Origin: Ectopseudomonas chengduensis
Lineage (GTDB): Bacteria; Pseudomonadota; Gammaproteobacteria; Pseudomonadales; Pseudomonadaceae
Direction: 5' to 3'
Assembly: GCF_015712065.1 (NCBI RefSeq)
Contig: NZ_JACFYZ010000015.1
Coordinates: 44,260-108,259 of the forward strand
DNA: 64,000 nt
Shown here: piece after piece, positions 8,300 through 17,115 of the stretch
Position numbering within the stretch: the stretch's first letter is position 1
Layout: each line of letters begins with the position of its first letter
Program-made: the position numbers and the translations under genes
The notes under the pieces: model-generated
Told to the model about the DNA's origin: nothing
The model's database searches: none
What the model saw: only the letters and a program-made list of their open reading frames with translations

Positions 8300-9718
8300 T
8301 CAGAGCAGGCTCAGCGCGTTGCTGCTGAGGCCTCGCAGTTCGTGGGTGATGCTGTGCTGGTGCTCCAGGCGGGCGGGGTCGCGCCAGGCGGCACCGGGGT
8401 GATCGGACGGCAGGCGCGGGCCCTGGCCGAACAGCTTGTGGCGCAGGGCGCCGTCTGCGTAGGCGGTCTTGTAGCGGCCACGGCGTTGCAGCTCGGGGAT
8501 CACCAGATCGATGAAGTCGGCGTAACTTTCCGGAGTGACGATGCGCGTGAGGTTGAAGCCGTCCAGGCCGGTGGCGTCGATCCAGGTGATCAGTTGTTCG
8601 GCCACTTGCTCCGGTGAGCCGACCACCAGCGGGTAGCGACCGCCGAGGGCGTGCTGCTCGAGCAGGCGACGCTTGGTCCAGCCGCTGAAGGTCTTGACCA
8701 CCGACTCGATGGCGTTGGTCTTGTGCGGCTGGATCGGCTCGTCCAGGCCGAAGGCGGCCAGGTCAATGCCGGTGGAGCTGGAAAAATGCGCGATGCCGGC
8801 CTCCGGGCTGGCGTAGCGGAGGTATTCGGCGTGCTTGTCGCGGGCCTCGGCCTCGCTCGGCGCGACGATCACGGCGATGCCCATGAACACCTTGATGCCA
8901 TCGGCTGCGCGACCGGCCGCCACGGCGCTGGCGCGCACCTTGTCGACCTGGGTGCGAACTGCTGCATGGTCATTGCCGCCGATGAACACGCACTCGGCAT
9001 GCTCGCCAGCGAAGCGCAGGCCGCGTGTAGATGAGCCGGCCTGGAACAACAACGGCGTGCGCTGCGGCGACGGCTGGCTGAGGTGATAACCCTCGACCTG
9101 ATAGAACTCGCCCTGGTGGCGCACCTTGTGCACCTTGCCGGGGTGCGCGTAGAGGCGTTGCTCGCGGTCGGCCAGTACGGCATCGTCCTGCCAACTGCCT
9201 TCGAGCAGCTTGTAGAGCACTTCCAGGTATTCGTCGGCCTGGTCGTAGCGACGGTCATGCTCGACCTGCTGTGGCTGGCCCATGGCTTTGGCCGCGCTGT
9301 CCAGATAGCCGGTGACGATGTTCCAGCCGATGCGGCCCTGGGTCAGGTGGTCGAGTGTCGATAGACGCCGGGCAAAGGTGTAGGGCGCCTCGTAGCTGAG
9401 GTTGGCGGTCACGCCGAAACCCAGATGGCGGGTCACGCCGGCCATGGCCGAGACCAGCAGCAACGGGTCGTTGACCGGCAACTGAATGGCTTCCTGCAGC
9501 GGTAGATCGATGCCGTTCTGATAAACGTCGTAAACGCCGAGGATATCGGCGATGAACAGCCCATCGAACAGCCCGCGTTCGAGCAACTGGGCCAGTTCCG
9601 TCCAGTAGCTCAACTGGTTGAAGTCCGTCGAGCGGTCGCGCGGGTGCGTCCACAGCCCGTGATGGATATGCCCGACGCAGTTCATGTTGAAGGCGTTGAG
9701 GAGGATTTCCCGGGCCAT
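8300..9718 (-). CDS. LLM-class flavin-dependent monooxygenase (NtaA/SnaA/DszA family)
   Basis: A 472-residue, full-length member of the luciferase-like FMNH2-dependent monooxygenases that attack organosulfur or chelator compounds. Recognisable blocks are NMNCVGHIHHGLWTHPRD near the N-terminus, FGVTANLSYEAPYTFARR, GRIGWNIVTGYLDSAAKAMG, and PLLFQAGSSTRG. These enzymes need a separate flavin reductase, which is not in this window. The start overlaps the stop of the upstream SfnB-like gene by one base (TGATG). By context it probably cleaves a C-S bond in a compound imported by MetQNI; the exact substrate is unknown. Confidence 0.87.
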   Translation of the reverse strand: MAREILLNAFNMNCVGHIHHGLWTHPRDRSTDFNQLSYWTELAQLLERGLFDGLFIADILGVYDVYQNGIDLPLQEAIQLPVNDPLLLVSAMAGVTRHLGFGVTANLSYEAPYTFARRLSTLDHLTQGRIGWNIVTGYLDSAAKAMGQPQQVEHDRRYDQADEYLEVLYKLLEGSWQDDAVLADREQRLYAHPGKVHKVRHQGEFYQVEGYHLSQPSPQRTPLLFQAGSSTRGLRFAGEHAECVFIGGNDHAAVRTQVDKVRASAVAAGRAADGIKVFMGIAVIVAPSEAEARDKHAEYLRYASPEAGIAHFSSSTGIDLAAFGLDEPIQPHKTNAIESVVKTFSGWTKRRLLEQHALGGRYPLVVGSPEQVAEQLITWIDATGLDGFNLTRIVTPESYADFIDLVIPELQRRGRYKTAYADGALRHKLFGQGPRLPSDHPGAAWRDPARLEHQHSITHELRGLSSNALSLL

Positions 9719-10917
9719 CAGATCGTCCCCCGGCGCGGTGGTAGTCGCTCGTTGAGCACGTAGTCGCCGATGGCGTGGTACTTCCAGCGCACCGGGTCAT
9801 GCAGGGTGTGAGTGCGTGCGTTGCGCCAGTGGCGATCGAGGCCATATTCGGCCAAGGTGGCGCGGCTGCCTGACAGCTCCAGCAGCTTGCTGGAAATCAG
9901 CAGCGAGACTTCGGTGCTGATGGCGCGGGCTTCGGCGACGGCGATCGAGGCCGCGGCAACGCTGTGTTCGTCTGGCGCAGCCTGGGCGCGGTCGACGAAT
10001 TCACCAGCGCGCTCCAGCAGCGCTTCGCTGGCGTGCAGGCGAATCACCAGATGGCCGATTTCCTGCTGGGTCAGTGGATCGTCGCTGGCCTTGTCGATGC
10101 CGGCGTCGATCCACGGACGCGACTTATGGCGGACGAACTGCAGCAGGTCTTCATAGGCGGCGCGGGCGATGCCGGTGTCGATGGCCGCATGCAGCAACTG
10201 GGCGAAAGGGCCGACGGTGGTCGGACGGTCGAAGGCGCTCTGAAACGGCACCACGTCGTCGGCGTCCACCGGCACGTTGTCGAGCAGCACCGAGCCGCTG
10301 CCGGTGGTGCGCTGGCCGAAGCCGCTCCAGTCATCGATCACCTGCAGGCCGGCCGCCTGACGCGGGATGAAGGCCAGTTGGCCTCGGCCCTCATCGTCCA
10401 CCGCGAGGGTGGGAATACGCTGCGCATACAGCGCACCGGTGGCGTAGAACTTGCGCCCGTTGACGCGATAGTGCTCGCCATCGCGGCTCAGCCGCGTATT
10501 GCGATCCAGCGCCGTCTTGGTGCCGAGTTCGGCCAGGGCATTGCCGTAGCGTCGCCCGGCCAGTACTTCGCCGTAGAGGCGACGTTGCTGTGCTTCGCTG
10601 CCGTTGATGCGCAGCACTTCCAGGGCATAGAAGTGGTTTTGCGGAATCTGCCCGAGCGAGGCATCGGCCTGGGCAATACGGGCGATGACCTTGGCCAGGG
10701 TGACACTGGAGACACCCGCGCCGCCAAAGGCCTTGGGTACGCTGATGGCCCACAGGCCGGAGTGGCTGAACAGTTCCAGCTCGCTGTGTGGCAGGCGCCG
10801 TTCACGGTCGCGTTCGGCGCTGCCAGGGCTCAGTACCTGGGCCAGGGCTTCGGCCACGCCGAGGGCTTCGGCGTCGCTGCGAATCAGCGCCACCGTATTG
10901 GTCAGAGGTGCGTTCAT
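9718..10917 (-). CDS. SfnB-family sulfur acquisition oxidoreductase (acyl-CoA dehydrogenase fold), copy 1
   Basis: The 399-residue protein has the acyl-CoA dehydrogenase fold of the SfnB/DszC branch: FSHSGLWAISVPKAFGGAGVS near the N-terminus, a QIPQNHFYALE block and a C-terminal SRATLAEYGLDRHWRNARTHT segment that is nearly identical in copy 2. Members are induced by sulfate starvation and take part in oxidising sulfones or related compounds with reduced flavin. It lies 3 bases after copy 2 and overlaps the LLM gene by one base, so all are in one operon. Confidence 0.87.
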   Translation of the reverse strand: MNAPLTNTVALIRSDAEALGVAEALAQVLSPGSAERDRERRLPHSELELFSHSGLWAISVPKAFGGAGVSSVTLAKVIARIAQADASLGQIPQNHFYALEVLRINGSEAQQRRLYGEVLAGRRYGNALAELGTKTALDRNTRLSRDGEHYRVNGRKFYATGALYAQRIPTLAVDDEGRGQLAFIPRQAAGLQVIDDWSGFGQRTTGSGSVLLDNVPVDADDVVPFQSAFDRPTTVGPFAQLLHAAIDTGIARAAYEDLLQFVRHKSRPWIDAGIDKASDDPLTQQEIGHLVIRLHASEALLERAGEFVDRAQAAPDEHSVAAASIAVAEARAISTEVSLLISSKLLELSGSRATLAEYGLDRHWRNARTHTLHDPVRWKYHAIGDYVLNERLPPRRGTI

Positions 10918-10920
10918 GGC

Positions 10921-12159
10921 TCAGATCCAGGAATGGCGGGCAGGGTGACGTTGGTTCAGGTGCCAGGCGCCGACAGCGTGGTACTTCCAGCGCACCGGGT
11001 CGTGCAGGGTGTGGGTGCGCGCGTTGCGCCAGTGGCGGTCGAGACCGAACTCGGCCAGGGTGGCGCGGCTGCCAGCCAGTTCCAGCAGCTTCTCGCTGGC
11101 GGCCAGGGAGATCTCGGTGGTGAGCGCCTTGGCTTCGGCCACCGCGATGGAAGCACGGGCGGCTGCGTCGGTATCGATGGGGGCGGCGGCGACTTCGTCG
11201 AGCACGCGCCCGGCCTTGTGCAGCAGCGCTTCGGCGGCGTGCAGTTCAACCTGCAGACGGCCGACATCGGCGATCACATATGGGTCGTCACCGGCCTGGT
11301 CGACCTTGGCATCAATCCACGGTCGCGCCTTATGCCGTACGAACTCCAGCGTGTCGCGTAGCGCGCCGTCGGCGATGCCGAGGTCGATGGCGGCCTGGAT
11401 CAGCTGCGAGAAGGCGCCCTGGATGCTCGGTTTATCGGCCAGCGGCCAGAGCGGAATCAGGTTGTTCTCGTCGACCTCTACCTCGTTGAGCAGCACGGTG
11501 CCGCTGGCGGTGGTGCGCTGACCGAAGCCGGACCAGTCATTGACGACACGCAGCCCCGGGCGCCCGCGCTGGATGAAGGCCAGCCACGGCCGGCCCTGTT
11601 CGTCCAGCGCCTTGCTGGCGATCCAGTGGGCGAAGAGGGCACCGGTGGAGTAGAACTTCTCGCCGCTGAACAGCCAGCGACCGTCGCGTTTCACCAGGCG
11701 CGCCTGGATGTCCAGGGTGTGCTTGCTGCCCCGTTCGGGGCCGCCGTTGCCGATGCGCGCGCCTGCCAGCACGCTGGCGAACAGACGCTGTTGTTGCTCG
11801 GGGCTGGCGCCGGCCTGCAACAGGCCGAGGAGGCCGAACTGGTTCTGCGGAATCTGCCCCAGGGCCGGGTCGACCGCGGAGATGATGCGAAATACCTCGG
11901 CGATGGTCACGTAGGATAGCTGCGGGCCACCGAAGGCGCGCGGCACGGCGATACTGCCAAGGCCGCTGGCGGTGAATCGTTCCACCAGCTCCCAGGGCAG
12001 GCGGCGTTCACGGTCGCGCAGGATGACTTCTGTCTGCGCCGCTTCTGCCAGGGCATGTGCGGCCTGCAGGGCTTCGGCGTCAGTGCTGAGAACGGCGGCG
12101 GGGTGTAGCGCTGGGGCGACGTCCTGGTCGCTGTCCTCAAGGGTAATCGGACTGGTCAT
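10921..12159 (-). CDS. SfnB-family sulfur acquisition oxidoreductase, copy 2 (first gene of the sulfur operon)
   Basis: A 412-residue paralogue of the next gene, with FTASGLGSIAVPRAFGGPQLS, QIPQNQFGLLGLLQ, and DDPYVIADVGRLQVELHAAEALL. I chose ATG 12159 because GAGG lies six bases before it; an in-frame ATG at 12195 has no good ribosome-binding site. The two copies differ throughout the substrate-facing parts while the C-terminus is conserved, which points to old duplication and different substrates. Upstream lies a very AT-rich promoter region. Confidence 0.86.
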   Translation of the reverse strand: MTSPITLEDSDQDVAPALHPAAVLSTDAEALQAAHALAEAAQTEVILRDRERRLPWELVERFTASGLGSIAVPRAFGGPQLSYVTIAEVFRIISAVDPALGQIPQNQFGLLGLLQAGASPEQQQRLFASVLAGARIGNGGPERGSKHTLDIQARLVKRDGRWLFSGEKFYSTGALFAHWIASKALDEQGRPWLAFIQRGRPGLRVVNDWSGFGQRTTASGTVLLNEVEVDENNLIPLWPLADKPSIQGAFSQLIQAAIDLGIADGALRDTLEFVRHKARPWIDAKVDQAGDDPYVIADVGRLQVELHAAEALLHKAGRVLDEVAAAPIDTDAAARASIAVAEAKALTTEISLAASEKLLELAGSRATLAEFGLDRHWRNARTHTLHDPVRWKYHAVGAWHLNQRHPARHSWI

Positions 12160-12249
12160 GCAAACCTCATCTTGTGGATGTGCACGCAACGGCACCGAGA
12201 TGAGGGCGCAACGGAGCGGCGGGAATATCGAGGCTCCGGTGGTCCGGTT

Positions 12250-12303
12250 GCTTATACCTTATTGGTTTTAAATATTAAAAATAAATACGATTTTAGAATA
12301 TGA
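12250..12303 (-). promoter_or_regulatory. AT-rich putative promoter/activator region of the sulfur operon
   Basis: This block is strikingly AT-rich compared with its surroundings. On the minus strand it contains TATAAG (12251-12256 complement) as a possible -10 and long A/T tracts upstream, the kind of site used by CysB-type activators at sulfate-starvation genes. There is no good -35 hexamer, which fits an activator-dependent promoter. CysB binding is inference. Confidence 0.35.
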
Positions 12304-12441
12304 ATGTGTCAGAAAGTTAGGTGATAGATGCCCGATGCGTGGATGGTCCGGCCTGAACCTTTCAGATCATTGATGGGTGGTATGCCCGGGCCGCTTGGCG
12401 AATAATCTGCGCCTCGTCGTACCCAGCCAGCAGAGATCGTC

Positions 12442-13314
12442 ATGAGCGCTACGCTACCGCCCCTCGTTCTGTCCATTCAGTCGCATGTCGCCTGGGGCCA
12501 TGTCGGCAATGCTGCTGCGGTGTTTCCGTTGCAGCGGTTGGGCTTCGAGGTGCTGCCGATTCACACCGTACAGTTCTCCAACCACACCGGTTACGGCCAG
12601 TTTCGCGGCCAGGTGTTCGATGCCGAGCATGTCCGCGAGGTGCTGTTGGGGCTGCGTGAGCGTGGGGTGCTGCCGCGCCTGGCGGCGGTGCTGTCCGGTT
12701 ACCTGGGCGATGCCGATACCGGGCGGGTAATCCTTGAAGCGGTGGGCGAGATTCGTCAGCACAACCCGTCACTGCGTTACCTGTGCGATCCGGTGATGGG
12801 CGACGTCGGGCGCGGCGTGTTCGTCAACCCGGCGATTCCCGATTTCCTCCGTGATCAGGCGATTCCCTTCGCCAATATCATCACGCCCAACCAGTTCGAG
12901 TTCGAACTGCTCACGGGCTCTAAACCGGCCAATTTGCAGGAGGCGGTGAAAGTCGCCCGGCAGTTGCGTGGTCGAGGCCCTGACGTGGTGATCGTCACCA
13001 GCCTGTCGACGCCGGATATCCCTGAAAGCGAATTGGGCACGCTGGCGGTGAACGGCGAGGGCGCCTGGCTGGTGAGCACCCCGCGCCTGGCGCTGCATCC
13101 ATTGCCCAATGGCATGGGCGATGTGTTCTCGGCCACGTTGTTGGGCCGGTTGCTGGCCGGGCAGTCGTTGCCGCAGGCTCTGGAGCTGGCTACCGCAACG
13201 CTCTACGCCTTGGTCGAGCAGACTGCGGACGGCGCGCGCGACCTGCCGCTGGTCGCCGCGCAGGAGCAGATCGTGGCGCCGGGCAAGCGCTTCGTCGCAC
13301 AAACCCTTGCCTGA
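12442..13314 (+). CDS. pdxY: Pyridoxal kinase PdxY
   Basis: The 290-residue protein is a ribokinase-fold vitamin B6 kinase that phosphorylates pyridoxal in the salvage pathway to pyridoxal 5'-phosphate. Characteristic blocks are SIQSHVAWGHVGNAAAVFPLQ at the N-terminus, the GYLGDADTGRVI region, DPVMGD, TPNQFEFELLTG and the C-terminal anion-hole motif NGMGDVFSA. Length matches PdxY (about 287). It is a single gene followed by a weak terminator. Confidence 0.93.
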   Translation: MSATLPPLVLSIQSHVAWGHVGNAAAVFPLQRLGFEVLPIHTVQFSNHTGYGQFRGQVFDAEHVREVLLGLRERGVLPRLAAVLSGYLGDADTGRVILEAVGEIRQHNPSLRYLCDPVMGDVGRGVFVNPAIPDFLRDQAIPFANIITPNQFEFELLTGSKPANLQEAVKVARQLRGRGPDVVIVTSLSTPDIPESELGTLAVNGEGAWLVSTPRLALHPLPNGMGDVFSATLLGRLLAGQSLPQALELATATLYALVEQTADGARDLPLVAAQEQIVAPGKRFVAQTLA

Positions 13315-13334
13315 ACCACGTTCGTCGGAATGAC

Positions 13335-13367
13335 GGTGATTTCAATGTGATATCACCTTATTCTTTT
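13335..13367 (+). terminator. Possible terminator after pdxY
   Basis: GGTGAT (13335-13340) pairs with ATCACC (13352-13357) and is followed by TTATTCTTTT. The stem is short, so this is only a moderate candidate. Confidence 0.4.
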
Positions 13368-13458
13368 GCCTGCGGTCCACATTCTGATGTCGTGACCGTT
13401 TCTACGGATGGATTTTGACCTTCACCGCAGCAGGCCATCCTTACCGTAGACCGTCATC

Positions 13459-13764
13459 ATGTCGTTTCACCGATTTCTTGCCTTGTTCGTGGCCTCCGCG
13501 TTGTGCGCCACTGCCAATCTTTCTCTTGCTGAGCAGATCAGCGGGCAGTTGCAGATCAGTCTGACCATTCTCAAGCGTTGCGAGGTTGCTGCTCGCGGCG
13601 ATGCTGCTGCCGTGCACTTGTCCGCGCGTGATTGTGAGCATGCCGCCTATCAGGTGCAGGACGCTCACGGGCGAGCCTTATCATCGAGCCTGAGTGCAGA
13701 GGCGACCTCGGTGGTGCTGCCTGCCGGAGGTGATGCCGGCTCGACGCTGGTGATCTACTGGTAA
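13459..13764 (+). CDS. Miniature exported protein resembling a spore-coat-U/CsuA-type subunit
   Basis: A 101-residue protein with a clear signal peptide (cleavage likely after LSLA, residue 24). The mature N-terminus QISGQLQISLTILKRCEV closely parallels the start of the major Csu subunit at 18941-19474 (LQGQLNVQITIGTGCTV), and the end STLVIYW parallels VQVTIAW. The middle of the domain (about 80 residues) is missing. It has two cysteines that could form the usual disulfide. It is convergent with the csu operon, its stop 4 bases from that of the tip gene. No strong ribosome-binding site is visible. It could be a shortened subunit, an assembly modulator, or a decaying gene. Confidence 0.6.
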   Translation: MSFHRFLALFVASALCATANLSLAEQISGQLQISLTILKRCEVAARGDAAAVHLSARDCEHAAYQVQDAHGRALSSSLSAEATSVVLPAGGDAGSTLVIYW

Positions 13765-13768
13765 GGCT

Positions 13769-14734
13769 TCAGTAGTTGATGATCAGCAACACGTTGTCGG
13801 TATAGATGCCCACCGGCGCGTTGGCTTGCCCGGGGTCGAGAATCGCCTGGTAGTTGAAGCTCTGTGAGTTGCCCGTGCCGCTGGCCGTCAGCGGCGAGGC
13901 GGCGTTCCAGATCAGGCTGCTGCCGCTGTAGTAGAGGTTGTAGCGAATGAACTGGCTACCATTGGTTAGGCGTCGCCAGGGCGCCTGGTAGTTCTGCCCG
14001 TTGTCGAAACTCAGCGTGTAGCCCTCGGTGTTGGTGCAGGTCACGGCGAAGGTGCGTTGCTGCGCGCTGAACTGGCTGATCAGGGCGTTGGCGCCAAAGT
14101 CCACGTTGGGCAAGGTATCGACGCGGCAGGCTTTGCTGACCACCAGGGTGACGGTCAGTGTGGCGAGTGACCCTGTGCCCCAGTTGGTGGGGGCACCGCA
14201 GATCACGACACAGCTTTGCGTCAACCCGGGGCTGCGGTTCCAGGCGCAGATATTGAGCGCGCCGACTGTGCAGATCGCCCAGTCCCAGCGCAGGGTGATG
14301 GTGGCGGTGTAGGTGCCGGCTGGCACGTTGGGGCCGGGGTTGGTGCGGAAATACAGGCCGATGGCGGTGGAGTTGCCACCGAGGGCGAGCAGGTTGATTG
14401 CACCGAGCTGTTGCGGTTGGCCGGCTACTAGCGCCTGGTTGTAGCCGGCGTCCTGAAACACCTGAAAAGGGATCTGATTGCCTTGGCCGTCCTGCAAGGC
14501 CAGGGTGCCGGGGTTTTGCAGCGTGACCCGAACGTATGCACCCGCCAGTACCTGAAGTAACCCCGGACAGGCCAGGCCGGCGCCGGCTGCTGCTTGCTGC
14601 TGCGTGGTGCGCAGACTCAGAGAGTTGGTATTGCCCAGATTGACCGAGCCACCTGCATAGGTGCTGCAGGCATAGGTCGGCATGCTCACCAAGGTGCCGC
14701 ACAGCAGGAGTGCGTAAATCAGCCGGCGGATCAT
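13769..14734 (-). CDS. CsuE-like tip adhesin of a chaperone-usher pilus (spore coat U domains)
   Basis: A 321-residue exported protein with a signal peptide (cleavage near TYA, residue 22) and two spore-coat-protein-U-like domains; the last ends IYTDNVLLIINY, the donor-strand-type C-terminus. Eight or more cysteines in the first half suggest disulfides. Two-domain architecture and position as the last gene match CsuE, the hydrophobic-finger tip adhesin of archaic chaperone-usher pili. ATG 14734 overlaps the usher stop (ATGA). The longer open frame upstream lies inside the usher gene. Confidence 0.78.
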   Translation of the reverse strand: MIRRLIYALLLCGTLVSMPTYACSTYAGGSVNLGNTNSLSLRTTQQQAAAGAGLACPGLLQVLAGAYVRVTLQNPGTLALQDGQGNQIPFQVFQDAGYNQALVAGQPQQLGAINLLALGGNSTAIGLYFRTNPGPNVPAGTYTATITLRWDWAICTVGALNICAWNRSPGLTQSCVVICGAPTNWGTGSLATLTVTLVVSKACRVDTLPNVDFGANALISQFSAQQRTFAVTCTNTEGYTLSFDNGQNYQAPWRRLTNGSQFIRYNLYYSGSSLIWNAASPLTASGTGNSQSFNYQAILDPGQANAPVGIYTDNVLLIINY

Positions 14735-17115
14735 GGCTGACCGTCCTCCTGCAGGCAGGTGATGGGGCCGACCACGGCCATTTCCACGGCGCTGTCGTCC
14801 AGCGAGAAGTGGCTGCTGCAACGGCTACCATCGGCCAGAAGTACCTCCAGTTGGTTGTCCTTCGCCAGCCCTTCGAAATACAGCTGGCCGTCCCAGCCGA
14901 TATAGGTGCGTCGACCGCTGGGACGATGCAGCACCTGGCTGCCGCGGGGCAGTGGTTGTCCCAGGCCGTCGACCAACTGGATGCTGGCTGACAGGCTCAT
15001 CACCATGGGGAAGGCGAGCAACGCACCGCTGCCCTGGTGCACGGCGATGCGCTTCTGGGTTTCCGACAGTTGCAGGTTGCTCGGTAGATTCAGCAGGTCG
15101 ACTTCGTACTGGCCGGGGTAGTAGGACGGCACCCAGGGCACCAACAGATAACCCGCCGAGTCGGTGCGGCCCAGCAGCTGATGTTCGTAGCGCACGGGCA
15201 CATCTGAATAGCCCTCGGTGCTGACCAGCACGAAGGCGTCATCGATCCGGTTGCTGGCGAATACCTGGCTCTGCATGGCAACCAGCGAGCCGCTGACGCC
15301 GCCCCATCGGGTGGTGATGCCGTCGTTCTGGTAGACACCTGCCTGCACCTGGGCATGCTGGGTGCGCCAGGTCAGGTCGGCCTGGCGGTATTCATTGTCG
15401 CCGTCGGCATAACCAAGGTTCCAGCCCAGACCACCGTCGCTGGGTGGGTTGCGGCTGTAATTGGCGCGCGCGCGCTGGTTGCCGTTGCTGTCTCGCTCCA
15501 CGCCTGTGGTCAGGGTGGAGTACAGGTCGAACGGGATGACCAGCTGTGCCTGGATGGCGTGCGAGGCGTCGTCCAGTTGACGGTTGAGGGAGAGAAAGAA
15601 GCTGGCGCTGCCCCACAGGCTGCGTGACCAGGACAGGTTGAGCAGACGTGTGCGCTGCCCACTGTGCTCTTCGCTGGCGAAGTAGCCGATGCCGAATGAG
15701 CCGAGCCCCTCCGGGCTGAAACTGAAGGTCAGTTGGTCGAGGATCTTGCTCAGCGGGCCGCCGGCCAGGTCGTTGTCCAGAGCGTGCGCGACGCTTAGGT
15801 CGGCATAGTCCGAGGTGCGCTGGATGCGCTGCGCGGTGATACCGAAGCGACGCGCGTAGTAGCTGTAGCCAAGGCTGTACTGTTGGCCGTTGCCGATACC
15901 GCTGCTCTGGCTCACGGAGCCGGTCAGGGTGCCCATCAGGCCAAGTCCGACGGTAGCGCCGACACCAGCCTGGCGCAGGCCTGCGCCGACTTCGGCATGG
16001 CTTTCCAGGGTGAGGCTGTCGGTCAGGCCATAGCGCAGGCTGCCGCTGCTCACCAGGCTGCCGTACGAAAAGTCGTCCACGCCATAGTTGCGGCGCAGCT
16101 TGCCCAGCGACAGGGAGAAGTCCGAAAGCCCCTGTCGCAGCAGGGTATCGGTCACATAAAAGGGTACGGTGGTGGAGACCTGGCGCCCCAGTACATCCGT
16201 GGTCACCAGTGTCGCGGTGCCGGCGCCGCTGATGTAAGGCACGGTGTTGAGGGTGAAGGGGCCGGGGCGCAGCTCCTGTTGGCCGAGGCGGGCGTCGTCG
16301 ATGAACAGATCCACGGTGCTGGGCACCGCAGCATCGCCATCGAACCGCGGTAATGGGTAAGTGATCAGATCCGGGCGCAGCGAGAAATTGCGCGAAATCT
16401 GCAGCCCGCCAAGGCGGACCGCGCTGTTCCAAGTCAGTGCGCCGGTGATCAGGTCGCCGCCAGTGAGGCTGAGCATGCGTTGTTGATCGTTGAAGCGCCA
16501 GGTGCTGTCGTAGCGGGTATAGCCATCGCGATAGCCCGGCCCGGAGAAACTGTGGCGATAGACGCCCGTGTTGGAAATCATGCCGAAGCCGTCGAACACC
16601 CGCTGTTCCAGCCAGGTGTTGGCGTAGTGGCCGGCATTCTCGGTGTGGTTGTAGTACAGGTCATAGTTGAACAGCACACCGAACGCGCTCTGTGCCTGCA
16701 TCGGCTCGCTCAGGCTGCTGGGGCCGAAACGCTGGTGCGGTAGCCATTCGCTGGGCAGGGTGAGTATCAGGCGCTGGCTGTCCTGCTGATACTCGCTGCG
16801 CAGGGCATCGATCCGATCCAGGGCGATCCAGGCTGTCGTCTCCGAGGGCAGGCGCACGCCCGCCGCGAGCAGATCGTCGCGTTGGGCGAATAAACGGCCA
16901 TGATGTTCTCTCACCTCCACCACCTTGCCGCTGGACAGCTCATTGACGATCAACTCCAGGTAGAGCAACTGCGCCTCGGCGAACTGCTGTGCGTCATCGC
17001 CATGGGCTGACGGGACTGACAGCAAGGTAGCCAGTAGCAGCAGTACCAGCGATCTACTCAGCGGCCAGCGGCTGCTTCTGTCGACTTTCGTTGATGCGTG
17101 CCTGCACCTGACCAC
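14731..17115 (-). CDS. CsuD-like outer-membrane fimbrial usher
   Basis: About 794 residues with usher architecture: signal peptide, N-terminal domain (AEAQLLYLELIVNELSSGKV), long beta barrel (FGVLFNYDLYYNHTEN through FGIGYFASEE), the plug-proximal repeats, and a C-terminal domain ending EMAVVGPITCLQEDGQP. It secretes and polymerises the subunits. No ATG sits at a sensible place: GTG 17115 gives a 38-residue leader, ATG 17166 a 55-residue one. Both lie inside the chaperone gene. I prefer the GTG, preceded by GGCAGG, but the start is uncertain. Confidence 0.82.
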   Translation of the reverse strand: MVRCRHASTKVDRSSRWPLSRSLVLLLLATLLSVPSAHGDDAQQFAEAQLLYLELIVNELSSGKVVEVREHHGRLFAQRDDLLAAGVRLPSETTAWIALDRIDALRSEYQQDSQRLILTLPSEWLPHQRFGPSSLSEPMQAQSAFGVLFNYDLYYNHTENAGHYANTWLEQRVFDGFGMISNTGVYRHSFSGPGYRDGYTRYDSTWRFNDQQRMLSLTGGDLITGALTWNSAVRLGGLQISRNFSLRPDLITYPLPRFDGDAAVPSTVDLFIDDARLGQQELRPGPFTLNTVPYISGAGTATLVTTDVLGRQVSTTVPFYVTDTLLRQGLSDFSLSLGKLRRNYGVDDFSYGSLVSSGSLRYGLTDSLTLESHAEVGAGLRQAGVGATVGLGLMGTLTGSVSQSSGIGNGQQYSLGYSYYARRFGITAQRIQRTSDYADLSVAHALDNDLAGGPLSKILDQLTFSFSPEGLGSFGIGYFASEEHSGQRTRLLNLSWSRSLWGSASFFLSLNRQLDDASHAIQAQLVIPFDLYSTLTTGVERDSNGNQRARANYSRNPPSDGGLGWNLGYADGDNEYRQADLTWRTQHAQVQAGVYQNDGITTRWGGVSGSLVAMQSQVFASNRIDDAFVLVSTEGYSDVPVRYEHQLLGRTDSAGYLLVPWVPSYYPGQYEVDLLNLPSNLQLSETQKRIAVHQGSGALLAFPMVMSLSASIQLVDGLGQPLPRGSQVLHRPSGRRTYIGWDGQLYFEGLAKDNQLEVLLADGSRCSSHFSLDDSAVEMAVVGPITCLQEDGQP

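Noticed and set aside
12236..12249. GG-N10-GC spacing resembling a sigma-54 promoter, plus strand
   Set aside because: The flanking bases do not match TGGCAC/TTGCT, and it points toward pdxY 190 bases away with no activator gene nearby.
13341..13458. Small RNA between pdxY and the miniature subunit gene
   Set aside because: Only a weak hairpin near 13335-13357; no promoter or conserved fold to support an RNA gene.
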